DNA of 64,000 nucleotides from Gordonia terrae (GCF_001698225.1 NZ_CP016594.1:5270001-5334000), one strand, 5' to 3'. Positions 8,143-16,908 are shown, counted from the stretch's first letter. Numbers and translations: made by a program. The notes: generated by a model from the sequence alone, not told the origin.

Positions 8143-9507
8143 TCAGGCAGTCAACGTGATTGCCTGCAGCGGGTCGCTGTATATCGCGTCGAGCGATACC
8201 GCGCCGGCGGCCTGCTGCTGCACGGTCGCCCCCGAATGGGAGACGCGCACATCGCGTTTGGACACTATCGAGGTCTCCCGCACGGCACGAGCCACCGTGG
8301 GCAGTCCGGCCGCGTAGTCGGTGAAGGCCTGACCGCCCAGGATGATGTGGTCCGGGTTGAAGATGTCGGCGATGAGCCCGACCGTCCGTCCGAGCACTTC
8401 CGCGCGCTCTTCGAGCAGACGACGCGCCGTCACGTCACCATTGCGCGCCAGAGCATGCACGTCTTCGACGTCGACCACCGAGAGGCCAAGCGCCCGAGCT
8501 GCTTCCACGACACCGGTGTCGCTGACCGCGGGTTCCAGACGACCGGTCCGGTTCGGATCGAGCAGAGTGGTCGAGCCTGTCGGGAAGTGCCCGATCACCG
8601 GCGGGCCGGCGGTCGGGGTGTGCACGGTCCCGCCGACGCTGAAGGCGATGCCGAGCATCTCGCGCGCGTAGAAGTAGAGGAAGCTCGACTGCTGATCGTC
8701 GGGATTGAGTACGAGTTCGGCGGCGGCCATCGCCTCCACGTGGGACGCCACCGACACGGGCAGTCCGACGGCCTCGGCGATCGTCCGGCCCACCTGGGCG
8801 CCCTCCCAGCCGAGCCGGGGGTGGTCGACGACACCGCCGTCGGCCACGCGTCCACCGAGCGCGACGCCCACCCACAGCACCCGCCGGCCCGTCCAGCGCT
8901 CGGCGAAACGTCGAGCGCTGACGCCGATGGCGGTGAGCGCTTCTTCCGGCGAGTCGGCGTGCGGGGTCGGGATCTGGATGGCACCGACGACGCGGTGCAG
9001 CAGGTCGTGGGTCGTGATCGCGGTGACCTTGTAGCCGATGTGGATGCCCAGCGTGAGGAACTCGGAGATGTTGACCTCGAAGGGCAACCGCGGCCGTCCG
9101 ATGGCGCCCGACGGCGCGAGGTCGGCCCGTTCACGGATCAGGCCCGCCTTCAGCAGCGCGCTCACCTGACGATTGACCGTGGAGATGCTGAGCCCGGTGC
9201 GCTCGGCCGCGTCGTCGCGGAACAGCGGGCCGGACAGTCGGGCGGCCCGGAGGACGAGTGCCGCGGGTTTGGTCGACAACTCCAGGCGCGGCGTTGCGAC
9301 GTGCACCCGCTGGTCCCCCTTCACTGGTCCGCGTCGGTCGGCGACCGGACCCGGGGTCCGAGTCGGCGGTACGGAAGTCAACGGTACGGGCTGGCGGGTG
9401 CCCAGAGGAGCGCGACGCACCGCGCGGGTGACCGGCTGACGCCGGACAGGAGAGGCGGGGGCGGTGCGCAGGGTGCGGGTGGAGAGTTCGGGCAGTGTGG
9501 CGGTCAT
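8143..9507 (-). CDS. ROK-family transcriptional regulator (CysR-like candidate)
   Basis: 454 residues from ATG 9507, preceded by GAGGA. After a Pro/Arg-rich N-terminal stretch a winged HTH (LFRDDAAERTGLSISTVNRQ) leads into a ROK sugar-kinase-like domain ending in IADIFNPDHIILGGQAF. ROK regulators usually sense sugars, but Corynebacterium glutamicum CysR is a ROK activator of sulfate assimilation. The polycysteine leader peptide directly upstream (9623-9691) makes a sulfur/cysteine role the best guess here. The frame is open to 9660, but that extension overlaps the leader hairpin and is rejected. Confidence 0.82.
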   Translation of the reverse strand: MTATLPELSTRTLRTAPASPVRRQPVTRAVRRAPLGTRQPVPLTSVPPTRTPGPVADRRGPVKGDQRVHVATPRLELSTKPAALVLRAARLSGPLFRDDAAERTGLSISTVNRQVSALLKAGLIRERADLAPSGAIGRPRLPFEVNISEFLTLGIHIGYKVTAITTHDLLHRVVGAIQIPTPHADSPEEALTAIGVSARRFAERWTGRRVLWVGVALGGRVADGGVVDHPRLGWEGAQVGRTIAEAVGLPVSVASHVEAMAAAELVLNPDDQQSSFLYFYAREMLGIAFSVGGTVHTPTAGPPVIGHFPTGSTTLLDPNRTGRLEPAVSDTGVVEAARALGLSVVDVEDVHALARNGDVTARRLLEERAEVLGRTVGLIADIFNPDHIILGGQAFTDYAAGLPTVARAVRETSIVSKRDVRVSHSGATVQQQAAGAVSLDAIYSDPLQAITLTA

Positions 9508-9526
9508 GATCGTCCTCGTCGAAAGA

Positions 9527-9543
9527 CCCCGCGGGTCGCGGGG
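9527..9543 (-). terminator. Attenuator-like hairpin before the ROK gene
   Basis: On the - strand CCCCGCG, a three-base loop and CGCGGGG form a perfect 7-bp GC stem followed by TCTTTC, 20 nt before the ROK start. Its place between the leader peptide and the structural gene fits an attenuator, although the U-tract is interrupted. Confidence 0.45.
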
Positions 9544-9622
9544 CGGAAGCCGGAAGCTGGTGCTCTGAGAAGAGACTCGAGAAACGACGCCCCGGGGAGG
9601 AGATTGACTCGGCGGGGGTCGG

Positions 9623-9691
9623 TCAGCGCATTCGACGGCAACAACAGAGAACGCGTGCAAGCGGCAGACGACAACCCAGCGCGGTGGTCAC
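9623..9691 (-). CDS. Polycysteine leader peptide (22 residues)
   Basis: GTG at 9691 is preceded by GGAGG (9704-9700) with an 8-nt spacer, a strong ribosome-binding site. The product is MTTALGCRLPLARVLCCCRRMR, with three consecutive cysteine codons (TGT TGT TGC) and a fourth upstream. An in-frame ATG at 9730 would add 13 residues. Short cysteine-rich upstream frames act as cysteine-responsive attenuators in mycobacteria; ribosome stalling at the CCC run under cysteine limitation would then permit expression of the downstream ROK gene. Confidence 0.65.
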   Translation of the reverse strand: MTTALGCRLPLARVLCCCRRMR

Positions 9692-9977
9692 ATAGGTGAC
9701 CTCCGTGAGGCTGTGGTCGGCACTTGTCATGCGGATCAAGCTAGCAACGCGACCCCGCACCGGCAAGCCCGTCCGGCCCTCGCTCATGGGCGTCGACGAC
9801 CGGTCGCACACGCGTCCACCGGCGAGAATAGGCCCGTGGCGCGGCACGGACAGGGGTTGCACTCACCCTGATTCGAACCCGTTCGGCGTCCGGTGGTCCG
9901 ACCTGCGGACCGAGGAGAAGCGGACCGTGGTCGGCTTGGCCACTCGGGTCGAGCCTGTCGGTGCACCCCGGTAGATT

Positions 9978-11060
9978 GTGAGCATGACCACAACCACTCC
10001 CGCGGCTGAGTCCGGCGCCGTGACCGACGCCGAGTTCCTCGAGGTCAGCGAGCCGTTCCGGCGCGAGATCATTGCGCACTGCTACCGGATGACCGGCTCC
10101 CATCACGACGCCGAGGACCTCGCCCAGGAGACCTTCCTCCGAGCATGGCGCGGCTACGCGAAGTTCGACCATCGGGCATCCGTGCGCACCTGGCTGCACA
10201 AGATCGCGACCAACACGTGCTTGACGGCTCTACAGAGTTCGCAGCGGCGGCCACTTCCCTCCGGCCTCGGCGGCGACGCCTTCGACCCCACGGACGACCT
10301 GTTGCAGAACCACGAGGTGCCCTGGCTCGAGCCGTACGCCGGCACCACCGACGAGATCGCGCCCGGCGACGACGCGGACCCCGCATACGTGGTCGGCGCC
10401 CGCGAATCGGTCCGACTCGCGTTCATCGCCGCACTGCAGCATCTGCCCGAGCGGCAACGGGCAGTCCTCATCCTGCGCGACGTGCTGCAGTGGCGCGCCG
10501 CCGAGGTCGCCGACACCATCGGTGTCACGACCGCCACCGTGAACAGCCTGCTGCAGCGGGCTCGAGAACAGGTCAAGACCGCACGGCCGCAACAGGGTTC
10601 GGCCGGAGACGGCGCCGCGGCGACACTCGACGACGATGCGAAGCGCGAACTCCTGGCCCGCTATGTGTCGGCCTTCGAGCGCTACGACGTCGACGCCATG
10701 GTCGAACTGTTCACCGACAAGGCGATCTGGGAGATGCCGCCCTTCACCGGCTGGTACCAGGGCGCGGAGAACATCGGAACCCTCATCCGCCGCAATTGCC
10801 CGGCCGAGAAGGCCGGCGATCAGATCCTGCTGCCCACCACCGCCAACGGACAGCCCGCGTACGGGTTGTACATGCGCGAACCCGACGGCGTCCACCGTCC
10901 GTTCCAGCTCCAGGTGCTCGAGGTCGACGCCGCCACGCAGAAGGTCAGCCATGTCGTCGCCTTCTTCAGTGCCGACATGGAAGCCGACTTCGCGCGCTTC
11001 GGGCTCCCGGCGACTCCGTACGACGCACCGGCACGTTCCACGGCGAGCCCCTGGCACTGA
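9978..11060 (+). CDS. ECF sigma factor with SnoaL-like C-terminal domain (SigG/SigX5-like)
   Basis: 360 residues from GTG 9978 (ATG 9984 is an equal alternative). Sigma region 2 (FRREIIAHCYRMTGSHHDAEDLAQETFLRAWR) and region 4 (HLPERQRAVLILRDVLQWRAAEVAD) are followed from ~210 by a SnoaL/NTF2-like domain (LLARYVSAFERYDVDAMVELFTDKAIWEMPP). Such long ECF factors use the fused domain rather than a classic anti-sigma factor for control, and no anti-sigma gene is adjacent. Target promoters are unknown. Confidence 0.88.
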   Translation: MSMTTTTPAAESGAVTDAEFLEVSEPFRREIIAHCYRMTGSHHDAEDLAQETFLRAWRGYAKFDHRASVRTWLHKIATNTCLTALQSSQRRPLPSGLGGDAFDPTDDLLQNHEVPWLEPYAGTTDEIAPGDDADPAYVVGARESVRLAFIAALQHLPERQRAVLILRDVLQWRAAEVADTIGVTTATVNSLLQRAREQVKTARPQQGSAGDGAAATLDDDAKRELLARYVSAFERYDVDAMVELFTDKAIWEMPPFTGWYQGAENIGTLIRRNCPAEKAGDQILLPTTANGQPAYGLYMREPDGVHRPFQLQVLEVDAATQKVSHVVAFFSADMEADFARFGLPATPYDAPARSTASPWH

Positions 11061-11095
11061 CCCCGGCCTGAGGTCGTGCGGTCAGTCGATGGCGG

Positions 11096-11512
11096 TCAGT
11101 CGACTGCGGTCTGCGGGATCTGCGACGGGTCCATCCAGACGACCTCCCAGGCATGACCGTCCGGGTCACAGAAGCTGCGGCAGTACATGAAGCCCAGATC
11201 TTCCGCCGCCCGGAGTGCACTGCCGCCGCACCCGAGCGCCGCATCGACGAGCCGGTCGGCGTGTGCTCGACTGTCCGCGGAGATCGCCAACAACGACTCG
11301 CGACCGGCCGCCGGATCGGCGACGGTCCCCGCCGCGTACCCCGCGAATCGTCGTCGCTGCATGAACACGACCATCGCCGAGTCGTTGATCATCATGCAGG
11401 CACTCCCCGCGTCGCAGAAGATCTCGTCGAAGTGAAACCCGAGCGTGCCGAAGAACCGGCGCGACCGCGCAACGTCCACGACGGGCAGGTTGACGAACAG
11501 CATCGGCGTCAC
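11096..11512 (-). CDS. VOC-family (glyoxalase/bleomycin-resistance fold) protein
   Basis: 138 residues from GTG 11512, or 135 from ATG 11503. Paired beta-alpha-beta modules: MLFVNLPVVDVARSRRFFGTLGF at the start and a C-terminal half ending in SFCDPDGHAWEVVWMD, the usual metal-ligand E near the end. This subgroup is often annotated as lactoylglutathione-lyase-like, but substrates are mostly unknown. It is convergent with the sigma gene, 35 nt apart. Confidence 0.8.
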   Translation of the reverse strand: MTPMLFVNLPVVDVARSRRFFGTLGFHFDEIFCDAGSACMMINDSAMVVFMQRRRFAGYAAGTVADPAAGRESLLAISADSRAHADRLVDAALGCGGSALRAAEDLGFMYCRSFCDPDGHAWEVVWMDPSQIPQTAVD

Positions 11513-11597
11513 AGGCGCACTCCAGACATGTCGGGGGGTCAGGGATACTGACCGGCCCGGCGCCTCGAACTCATCGAAGCCGACATAGGGTGCAGGA

Positions 11598-12308
11598 ATG
11601 GGTGTGATCTATCTGGTTCGTCATGGCCAGGCGAACGCATTGGCCTACGGCATCGCCGACGCCACCGATGACCTCAGCAACGGACCCGGTGGTCTCACCA
11701 CGGCAGGGGCGACGCAGGCCGCCCTGTCCGGTGGATTCCTCGCCGGACAGATCGACGCCTTCACCGCAGCCGCCAGCGGCGACCTCCCGAGACAGCAACA
11801 GACGCTGAGCGGCGTGCTCGGAGCGTTCGACACCGACCGACCCCAGCCACACGTCGACCCCGGCTGGAACGAATACTCGCTGCCCGCGCTGGTCGGTGAG
11901 GCCACGCCGGAGATGTACCGCGACGGCCGCAGCTACCAGGAACAGCTCGACAAGGGGCTCGCGGCGTGGATCGCCGCCGGCGAGCACGACGCAGCGCCCG
12001 CCCTCGACGGCGGTCCCGCCGAGAGCTACCCCCAGTTCAAGGCCCGGGTCTCCGATGCCGCCGCGCGTGCCACCGAACTCGCCGGATCGGGTCAGACGGT
12101 GCTGGTGGTGTCCTCGGCAGGCACCATCACGCAGTGGATCGCCCAACTATGGGGTATCCCAGACGACACCTGGCCGGCGATGGCCCGCACGATGGTCAAC
12201 GCCTCGATCAGCAAACTGATCGTCGGCCGCAGCGGCACCTCGGTGGTGTCGTTCAACGAGCACGGTCACCTGTCGGACCGCGACGGCGGGATCGCGACGT
12301 TCCGCTGA
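11598..12308 (+). CDS. Histidine phosphatase-superfamily protein with altered second motif
   Basis: 236 residues. The N-terminal IYLVRHGQAN contains the phosphate-accepting histidine of the phosphoglycerate-mutase-like superfamily. The second conserved histidine, normally in a V-S-H-G-G motif, is replaced: the sequence reads VLVVSSAGTITQW. The fold is intact but the catalytic pocket differs, so activity may be altered or lost. Convergent with the SDR gene, one base apart. Confidence 0.78.
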   Translation: MGVIYLVRHGQANALAYGIADATDDLSNGPGGLTTAGATQAALSGGFLAGQIDAFTAAASGDLPRQQQTLSGVLGAFDTDRPQPHVDPGWNEYSLPALVGEATPEMYRDGRSYQEQLDKGLAAWIAAGEHDAAPALDGGPAESYPQFKARVSDAAARATELAGSGQTVLVVSSAGTITQWIAQLWGIPDDTWPAMARTMVNASISKLIVGRSGTSVVSFNEHGHLSDRDGGIATFR

Positions 12309-12309
12309 G

Positions 12310-13056
12310 CTACGCCCGGTGCAGGTTCTCTCCGGGTCGGGTGATGACGACATTCGGGAGCACCGCGAACCGCGACAGTTGCGTGATCGAGTGGGCGATC
12401 ACCGCGATGTCACCGGCCGTGATCATCTCCTCGGCGGGAATGCGATCCTTGAGCCAGTCGGTCATGTCGGTGTTGACGTAGCCCGGTGCGATCGTCGTGG
12501 CGCTGACACCTCCGCGCGACTCTTCCAGGTTGAACGTCTCGCACAACGAGATGAGCGCCGCCTTGGTCGCGCCGTAGGCGGACAGTTCCGGCTCCGGGTA
12601 GACGCCCGTGATCGACGCCACGGCAATGACTTTCGCACTCCCATGAGCCTGTGCGGTCGCACGCAGCGCAGGCAGCGCCGACTGCAGCAGCACGTAGGGC
12701 GCGCGGACGTTGACCTCGTAGAGGCGGTCGAACCGCTTGACCGGGAGGTCCGCGATCGTGCCCTTCGACCCCATGCCGGCATTGATGATCAACGCGTCGA
12801 ACCGCCCGAACGCCGTCGCGTGGGCTGCACCCAGTGCGCTGATCGACTCCGCGTCGGTCATGTCCGCGGGCACGACCTCGACCCGCCCGGCGCCGCGCTC
12901 GAGAAGCTCGGCAGCCTTCTTCTCCAACGCCTCTCGGCCACGGGCACTGATGGTGAGGTCCCAGCCGTCGGCGGCGAACCGGTCGGCGATGGCCGCACCG
13001 ATCCCCCTCGACGCCCCGGTCACCAGCGCGGACCGGTTCTTGCTCGACTCACTCAT
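12310..13056 (-). CDS. Short-chain dehydrogenase/reductase
   Basis: 248 residues. NAD(P)-binding TGASRGIG near residue 14, NAG-type motif (INAGMG), and catalytic S...Y-x-x-x-K seen as AVASITGVYPEPELSAYGATKAA. Classical SDR length. It follows the phosphotransferase and acyl-CoA dehydrogenase genes with a 60-nt gap on the same strand and may act in the same acyl or alcohol degradation pathway. The substrate is not predictable. Confidence 0.88.
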   Translation of the reverse strand: MSESSKNRSALVTGASRGIGAAIADRFAADGWDLTISARGREALEKKAAELLERGAGRVEVVPADMTDAESISALGAAHATAFGRFDALIINAGMGSKGTIADLPVKRFDRLYEVNVRAPYVLLQSALPALRATAQAHGSAKVIAVASITGVYPEPELSAYGATKAALISLCETFNLEESRGGVSATTIAPGYVNTDMTDWLKDRIPAEEMITAGDIAVIAHSITQLSRFAVLPNVVITRPGENLHRA

Positions 13057-13116
13057 GCGGTTACCCCCTCGACTGCGCGGACCCGCGCGATGTGTTCTGA
13101 CGACGTCATGGCTCGA

Positions 13117-14133
13117 TCAGCTGATGTGGCGCAGGCCGTCGGCGATGAACGCCGCCGTCGCCTCGGCAGCCTTCTCGGCGCCATCGCCCGAGGACGCCCC
13201 CGAGAGCGCGCGGTAGGTGATCCCCTCGGCGATCACGCCGAGCTTCAGGTTCGCCAGGCCGAGGTAGAAGTCCCAGTCGCCCAGGTCGGCACCCGTTGCG
13301 GTGGAATACTTCTGAGCGATCTCGTCGACCGACGCGTAACGGTCACTGGTCCAGGCCGCGGAGAAGCCGAGAACCTGGTCGAAGGCGCCGGTGCGGTAGA
13401 CGCACATCAGCGCGACATCGGTGAGCGGATCTCCGAGGGTCGACATCTCCCAGTCGACGACCGCCGCGATCCGGGCCGGATCGTCGGCGTCGATGATCGT
13501 GTTGTCGACCCGGAAGTCACCGTGCACGACCGACTCTCGTGCCTGCTCCGGAACTCGCGCGGCGAGCGCGTCGACGAGACGCTCGACGTCGGGGAGTTCA
13601 CGCGTCTTCACGTGCCCCCACTGCCGCGCCCACAGTTTCACCTGGCGGGCGGCGAAACCCGCGGGCCGACCGAACTCGCCGAGCCCGACCTGGTGATGGT
13701 CCACCGCGTGCAGGTCGGCCAACGTCTGCACCAAAGCATCGAGATTGCGGGCGACCTCGTCGTCTGAGTAGGCGTCGAGGTCTTCCGCGGTCCGGACGAC
13801 GCGGCCGTCCACGAACTCCACCACGGTGCACGGCGCACCGATGATCGAGCCGTCGGCGTCGAAGGCGACGGTCCGCGCAACCGGGACCGACGTCGACTGC
13901 AGCGCACTGGTGACCGCCCATTCACGGCCCATGTCGTGAGCCGACGGCGTCAGTCCGCCGGTCGGCGGTCGGCGCGCCACCCACGTGGTCACGCCGTCGG
14001 TGACCGTGTAGGTGAGATTGGACTTGCCGCCGCTGATGAGGTCGATGGTCAGCTCACCTGCGGGCTCGACCCCGTTGTCGATCAGCAACCGGCGCAGGCG
14101 ATCCTGGTCGAGCGCTGCGTCCGTGGCGGTCAT
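13117..14133 (-). CDS. ACAD10-type phosphotransferase (APH family)
   Basis: 338 residues from ATG 14133, overlapping the acyl-CoA dehydrogenase stop (ATGA). Kinase-like fold with catalytic VVHGDFRVDNTIID and metal-binding VVDWEMSTLGDP. In mammals the same domain is fused to an acyl-CoA dehydrogenase (ACAD10/11), where it phosphorylates 4-hydroxyacyl-CoAs before dehydrogenation; here the two are separate coupled genes, which supports that pathway. The frame open to 14313 is an artefact antisense-free extension inside the neighbour. Confidence 0.87.
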   Translation of the reverse strand: MTATDAALDQDRLRRLLIDNGVEPAGELTIDLISGGKSNLTYTVTDGVTTWVARRPPTGGLTPSAHDMGREWAVTSALQSTSVPVARTVAFDADGSIIGAPCTVVEFVDGRVVRTAEDLDAYSDDEVARNLDALVQTLADLHAVDHHQVGLGEFGRPAGFAARQVKLWARQWGHVKTRELPDVERLVDALAARVPEQARESVVHGDFRVDNTIIDADDPARIAAVVDWEMSTLGDPLTDVALMCVYRTGAFDQVLGFSAAWTSDRYASVDEIAQKYSTATGADLGDWDFYLGLANLKLGVIAEGITYRALSGASSGDGAEKAAEATAAFIADGLRHIS

Positions 14134-15362
14134 CGGGCACCCGCCGATGCCTTCGCCTCGAGCGCCTGCTGGGCCTTCTTCGCACGGCCGACGGCGCGAC
14201 GGGCGATCGCCCACCGGTGGACCTCGGACGGGCCGTCGTAGATGCGGAACGGCCGGAGTTCCTGCGACAGGCGGGCCAGCGGGAGGTCGGCGGACACACC
14301 GAGCCCGCCACACATCTGGATGCTGCGATCGGCGATCCGCGAATACGCTTCGGCAGCAAAGGTCTTCGCGATCGATGTCTCGTCCGACGCGTGGTTGCCC
14401 AGATCGAGCTCGTGGCAGGCCTTCAGCAGCAACGCGCGAGTCGCGGCGAGGTCGATCTCGTTGTCGGCGACGAGTTGTTGGATCATGCCCAGATCTCCGA
14501 GGCGGCCACCGAATCCCTCACGGCGCGAGACGTAGTCGACGGCGACGTCCTGGCAGCGCTTCGCCGAGCCGAGCCAGCGCATCACGTGGGTCATCCGAGC
14601 CGGCCCGAGCCGGACCTGCGCGTAGCGATAACCCTCGTTCACCTCGCCGAGGATGTCCTCGTCGGGAACGAAGAGGTCGGTGAAGGTCACCTCGCAGTGA
14701 CCGCCGATCATCGCCTTGTCGATCGTGTTGATGTGGCGCCCGACGGTCAACCCGGGCGCATCGGCGGGCGCGAGGAACATGGTGGCCCCGCCGCGGTCAC
14801 CGGGCGCACCCGAGGTCCGCGCCATGATGATGAAGAAGCCCGCGCCTTCGGCACCGGTGATGAAGTGCTTCTCGCCGTTGATCTTCCAGCCGCCGTCCAC
14901 CCGCACGGCCTCGGTGCGGAGGGCATTCGGATCAGAGCCGGCACCGGGTGCGGGTTCGGTCATCGCGAAGGCCGAACGCACATCGCCCGCGGCGAGCGGG
15001 GCGAGATACTTCTGCCGCTGCTCCTCGCTCGCGATGTGCGCGAGCATGTGCACATTGCCTTCGTCAGGCGCTCCGATGTGCAGGGCGATCGGACCGAAGG
15101 TCGAGTAGCCTGCCGCCTCGAACACCGGGGCGCGGTCGCACATGTTCAGACCCAGGCCGCCGAACTCGACCGGCGCGTGCGGACCGAAGATCCCGGCTTC
15201 CTTGGCCTTCGCGTTCATCTCGCGACGGATGTCGTCGCCACCGGCCGCCGTGATGTCACCGGCCGCCTCGTCCTCGATGGGCAGGACGTAGTCGCGGACG
15301 AAGGTCTCGGTTTTCGCGACCACATCGAGCACGTCATCGTCGTGACGCAGGTCTATGGGCAT
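14130..15362 (-). CDS. Acyl-CoA dehydrogenase, ACAD10/11-like
   Basis: 410 residues. Flavin/substrate motifs FAMTEPAPGAGSDPNAL and KWWI-equivalent GGWKINGEKHFITGAEG, then a C-terminal helical domain containing QMCGGLGVSADLPLARLSQELRPFRIYDGPSEVH. Oxidises a CoA thioester, passing electrons to ETF. First gene of the operon with the APH-type kinase and SDR; together they suggest breakdown of hydroxylated fatty acids. Confidence 0.93.
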   Translation of the reverse strand: MPIDLRHDDDVLDVVAKTETFVRDYVLPIEDEAAGDITAAGGDDIRREMNAKAKEAGIFGPHAPVEFGGLGLNMCDRAPVFEAAGYSTFGPIALHIGAPDEGNVHMLAHIASEEQRQKYLAPLAAGDVRSAFAMTEPAPGAGSDPNALRTEAVRVDGGWKINGEKHFITGAEGAGFFIIMARTSGAPGDRGGATMFLAPADAPGLTVGRHINTIDKAMIGGHCEVTFTDLFVPDEDILGEVNEGYRYAQVRLGPARMTHVMRWLGSAKRCQDVAVDYVSRREGFGGRLGDLGMIQQLVADNEIDLAATRALLLKACHELDLGNHASDETSIAKTFAAEAYSRIADRSIQMCGGLGVSADLPLARLSQELRPFRIYDGPSEVHRWAIARRAVGRAKKAQQALEAKASAGAR

Positions 15363-15492
15363 GGTGACTCCTTAACGCGTGGGCAGGTGGGGCTCCCCGA
15401 ACGCCGACCGATCGCTCGCTCGGCGTCCCATACCTTGCCAGGCCATACGCGCCGGGTCAAGCTCGATCGACGACGGTGTCGGCCCAGCGCGC

Positions 15493-16152
15493 TCAGTCCG
15501 GTCGGTAGCCGACCAGCGCCCGGGCCAACTGGAGATTGCGCGCGATCAGTTCGTCCGGACCCAACAGCCCGTCGAGCTTGAACCAGGTGGACACCCCGAC
15601 GCACATGGTGGCCACGGCACGAGCCGCGTCTTTCGGGTACTCGGTGGTGAATTCGCCCGCCTCGACGCCCGCGAAGACGATCTCGTCGACCATCCGCTGT
15701 TGCCGGTCCCGGTGTCCGATGTAGGTCGGCCGGTAGGTGTCGTCGAGACTGCGGATCTCGGTGGAACCGACGAAAGCCTGTTCCCGGCGGTACATGTGGA
15801 ATCGCAGCAGCGACTCGACGACGGCGTCGAACTGCCGGATCGGCTCGGGACCGGCCTCGAGGATCGCCGCCTCCGACCGCGCGAGCAGGTCGGTCATGGT
15901 CCGTTCGAGCAGCCCCTGCAGCAGCGACTGCTTCGACGGGTAGTGGTGATAGAGACCCGGCACCGACAGGTTGGCGCGCGCCGCGATCTCCCGGACCGAG
16001 GTGCCGTGGTAACCCTGCTCGGCGAAAGCGGACAGCGCTGCCGCCAACGGGACCGGGAGTTCGGGCTCACCGTAGTCGCGCCAGCCGCCCAGTGGTTGCG
16101 TTGCCGGACGGAGGTCTGCTTCGCCGGTTCCGCCACTCATGGCATCAAACAT
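15493..16152 (-). CDS. TetR-family regulator (first of a tandem pair)
   Basis: 219 residues from ATG 16152; ATG 16140 is an alternative. HTH SVREIAARANLSVPGLYHHYPSKQSLLQGL at ~50-80 followed by a helical ligand-binding domain. It lies upstream of the acyl-CoA dehydrogenase operon on the same strand with ~130 nt between, so it may control that operon. Ligand unknown. Confidence 0.87.
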   Translation of the reverse strand: MFDAMSGGTGEADLRPATQPLGGWRDYGEPELPVPLAAALSAFAEQGYHGTSVREIAARANLSVPGLYHHYPSKQSLLQGLLERTMTDLLARSEAAILEAGPEPIRQFDAVVESLLRFHMYRREQAFVGSTEIRSLDDTYRPTYIGHRDRQQRMVDEIVFAGVEAGEFTTEYPKDAARAVATMCVGVSTWFKLDGLLGPDELIARNLQLARALVGYRPD

Positions 16153-16168
16153 ATCCCCACACGCAGAA

Positions 16169-16870
16169 CTACTCCGCATCGCCGGTGCGGCGCGACAAAC
16201 TCTTCTCCAGCATCTCGGCGGGCGAGACCAGCAACGCGATGCTCAGATCGACCACGTCGGCCTTGCTCAGTTCGACGTCGCCCTCGAGCCAGGCGGCCAG
16301 CAATCGACTGAGGCCACCGACCTGATAGTGCGCGACACCGACGGCAGCGGACGGGCCGACGTGCACGTCGAGGATCGCCGACGTGCTCTGCAGGGTGAGG
16401 CCCGCGAAGAGCGTGGTCGACTCCATCCGCTTGGCGGCGATGACCGGACTCAGCAGCGCCTGCGAGAACAGGAGCCGACCCTTCCGACGGTCCGCGTCGA
16501 TGACATCGACGATCGCCGCCACCGCTCCGGCGACCTTCGCACGCATGCTCGAGCCCTCGGAGAACGCGGCGAGGCTGGCCTGCGCGATCTCCTCGATGAC
16601 CTCGTCGTACATGACCCCGACGAGCTGATCGACCGATTCGAAGCTCTCGTAGAAATACCGGGCGGTGAGTCCGGCGCGCCGACACACCCCGCGTACCGTC
16701 ACCGCACCCACGTCACCGGCGCCGAGCAGGTCCAGACCGGCATCGATCAGCGCTGTGCGGCGACGCGCGACGCGGGTGTCGCCACCCTCGCCACCGTAGG
16801 CACGCAGCGTGCCGGCCGAGTCCGACGCCGCGGCGGATCGACCGTCCGGAGTCGATGGTGCTCGTCCCAT
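16169..16870 (-). CDS. TetR-family regulator (second of a tandem pair)
   Basis: 233 residues from ATG 16870. HTH VRGVCRRAGLTARYFYESFESVDQLVG in the N-terminal third, then a helical sensor domain. It ends 17 nt before the other TetR gene, so both are probably co-transcribed. The imperfect inverted repeat at 16882-16908, immediately before its start and 49 nt before the divergent MpaB-family gene, is its likely operator. A start at 16963 would run through the operator and the divergent gene start. Confidence 0.86.
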   Translation of the reverse strand: MGRAPSTPDGRSAAASDSAGTLRAYGGEGGDTRVARRRTALIDAGLDLLGAGDVGAVTVRGVCRRAGLTARYFYESFESVDQLVGVMYDEVIEEIAQASLAAFSEGSSMRAKVAGAVAAIVDVIDADRRKGRLLFSQALLSPVIAAKRMESTTLFAGLTLQSTSAILDVHVGPSAAVGVAHYQVGGLSRLLAAWLEGDVELSKADVVDLSIALLVSPAEMLEKSLSRRTGDAE

Positions 16871-16881
16871 GGTTCCTATCT

Positions 16882-16908
16882 TGACACCCCGGTAAGTTAG
16901 GTGTGTCA
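16882..16908. promoter_or_regulatory. Candidate TetR operator
   Basis: TGACACCCC (16882-16890) and GGTGTGTCA (16900-16908) are inverted 9-bp arms with one mismatch around a 9-bp spacer. It sits between the TetR gene and the divergent oxygenase gene and could repress both. Confidence 0.5.
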
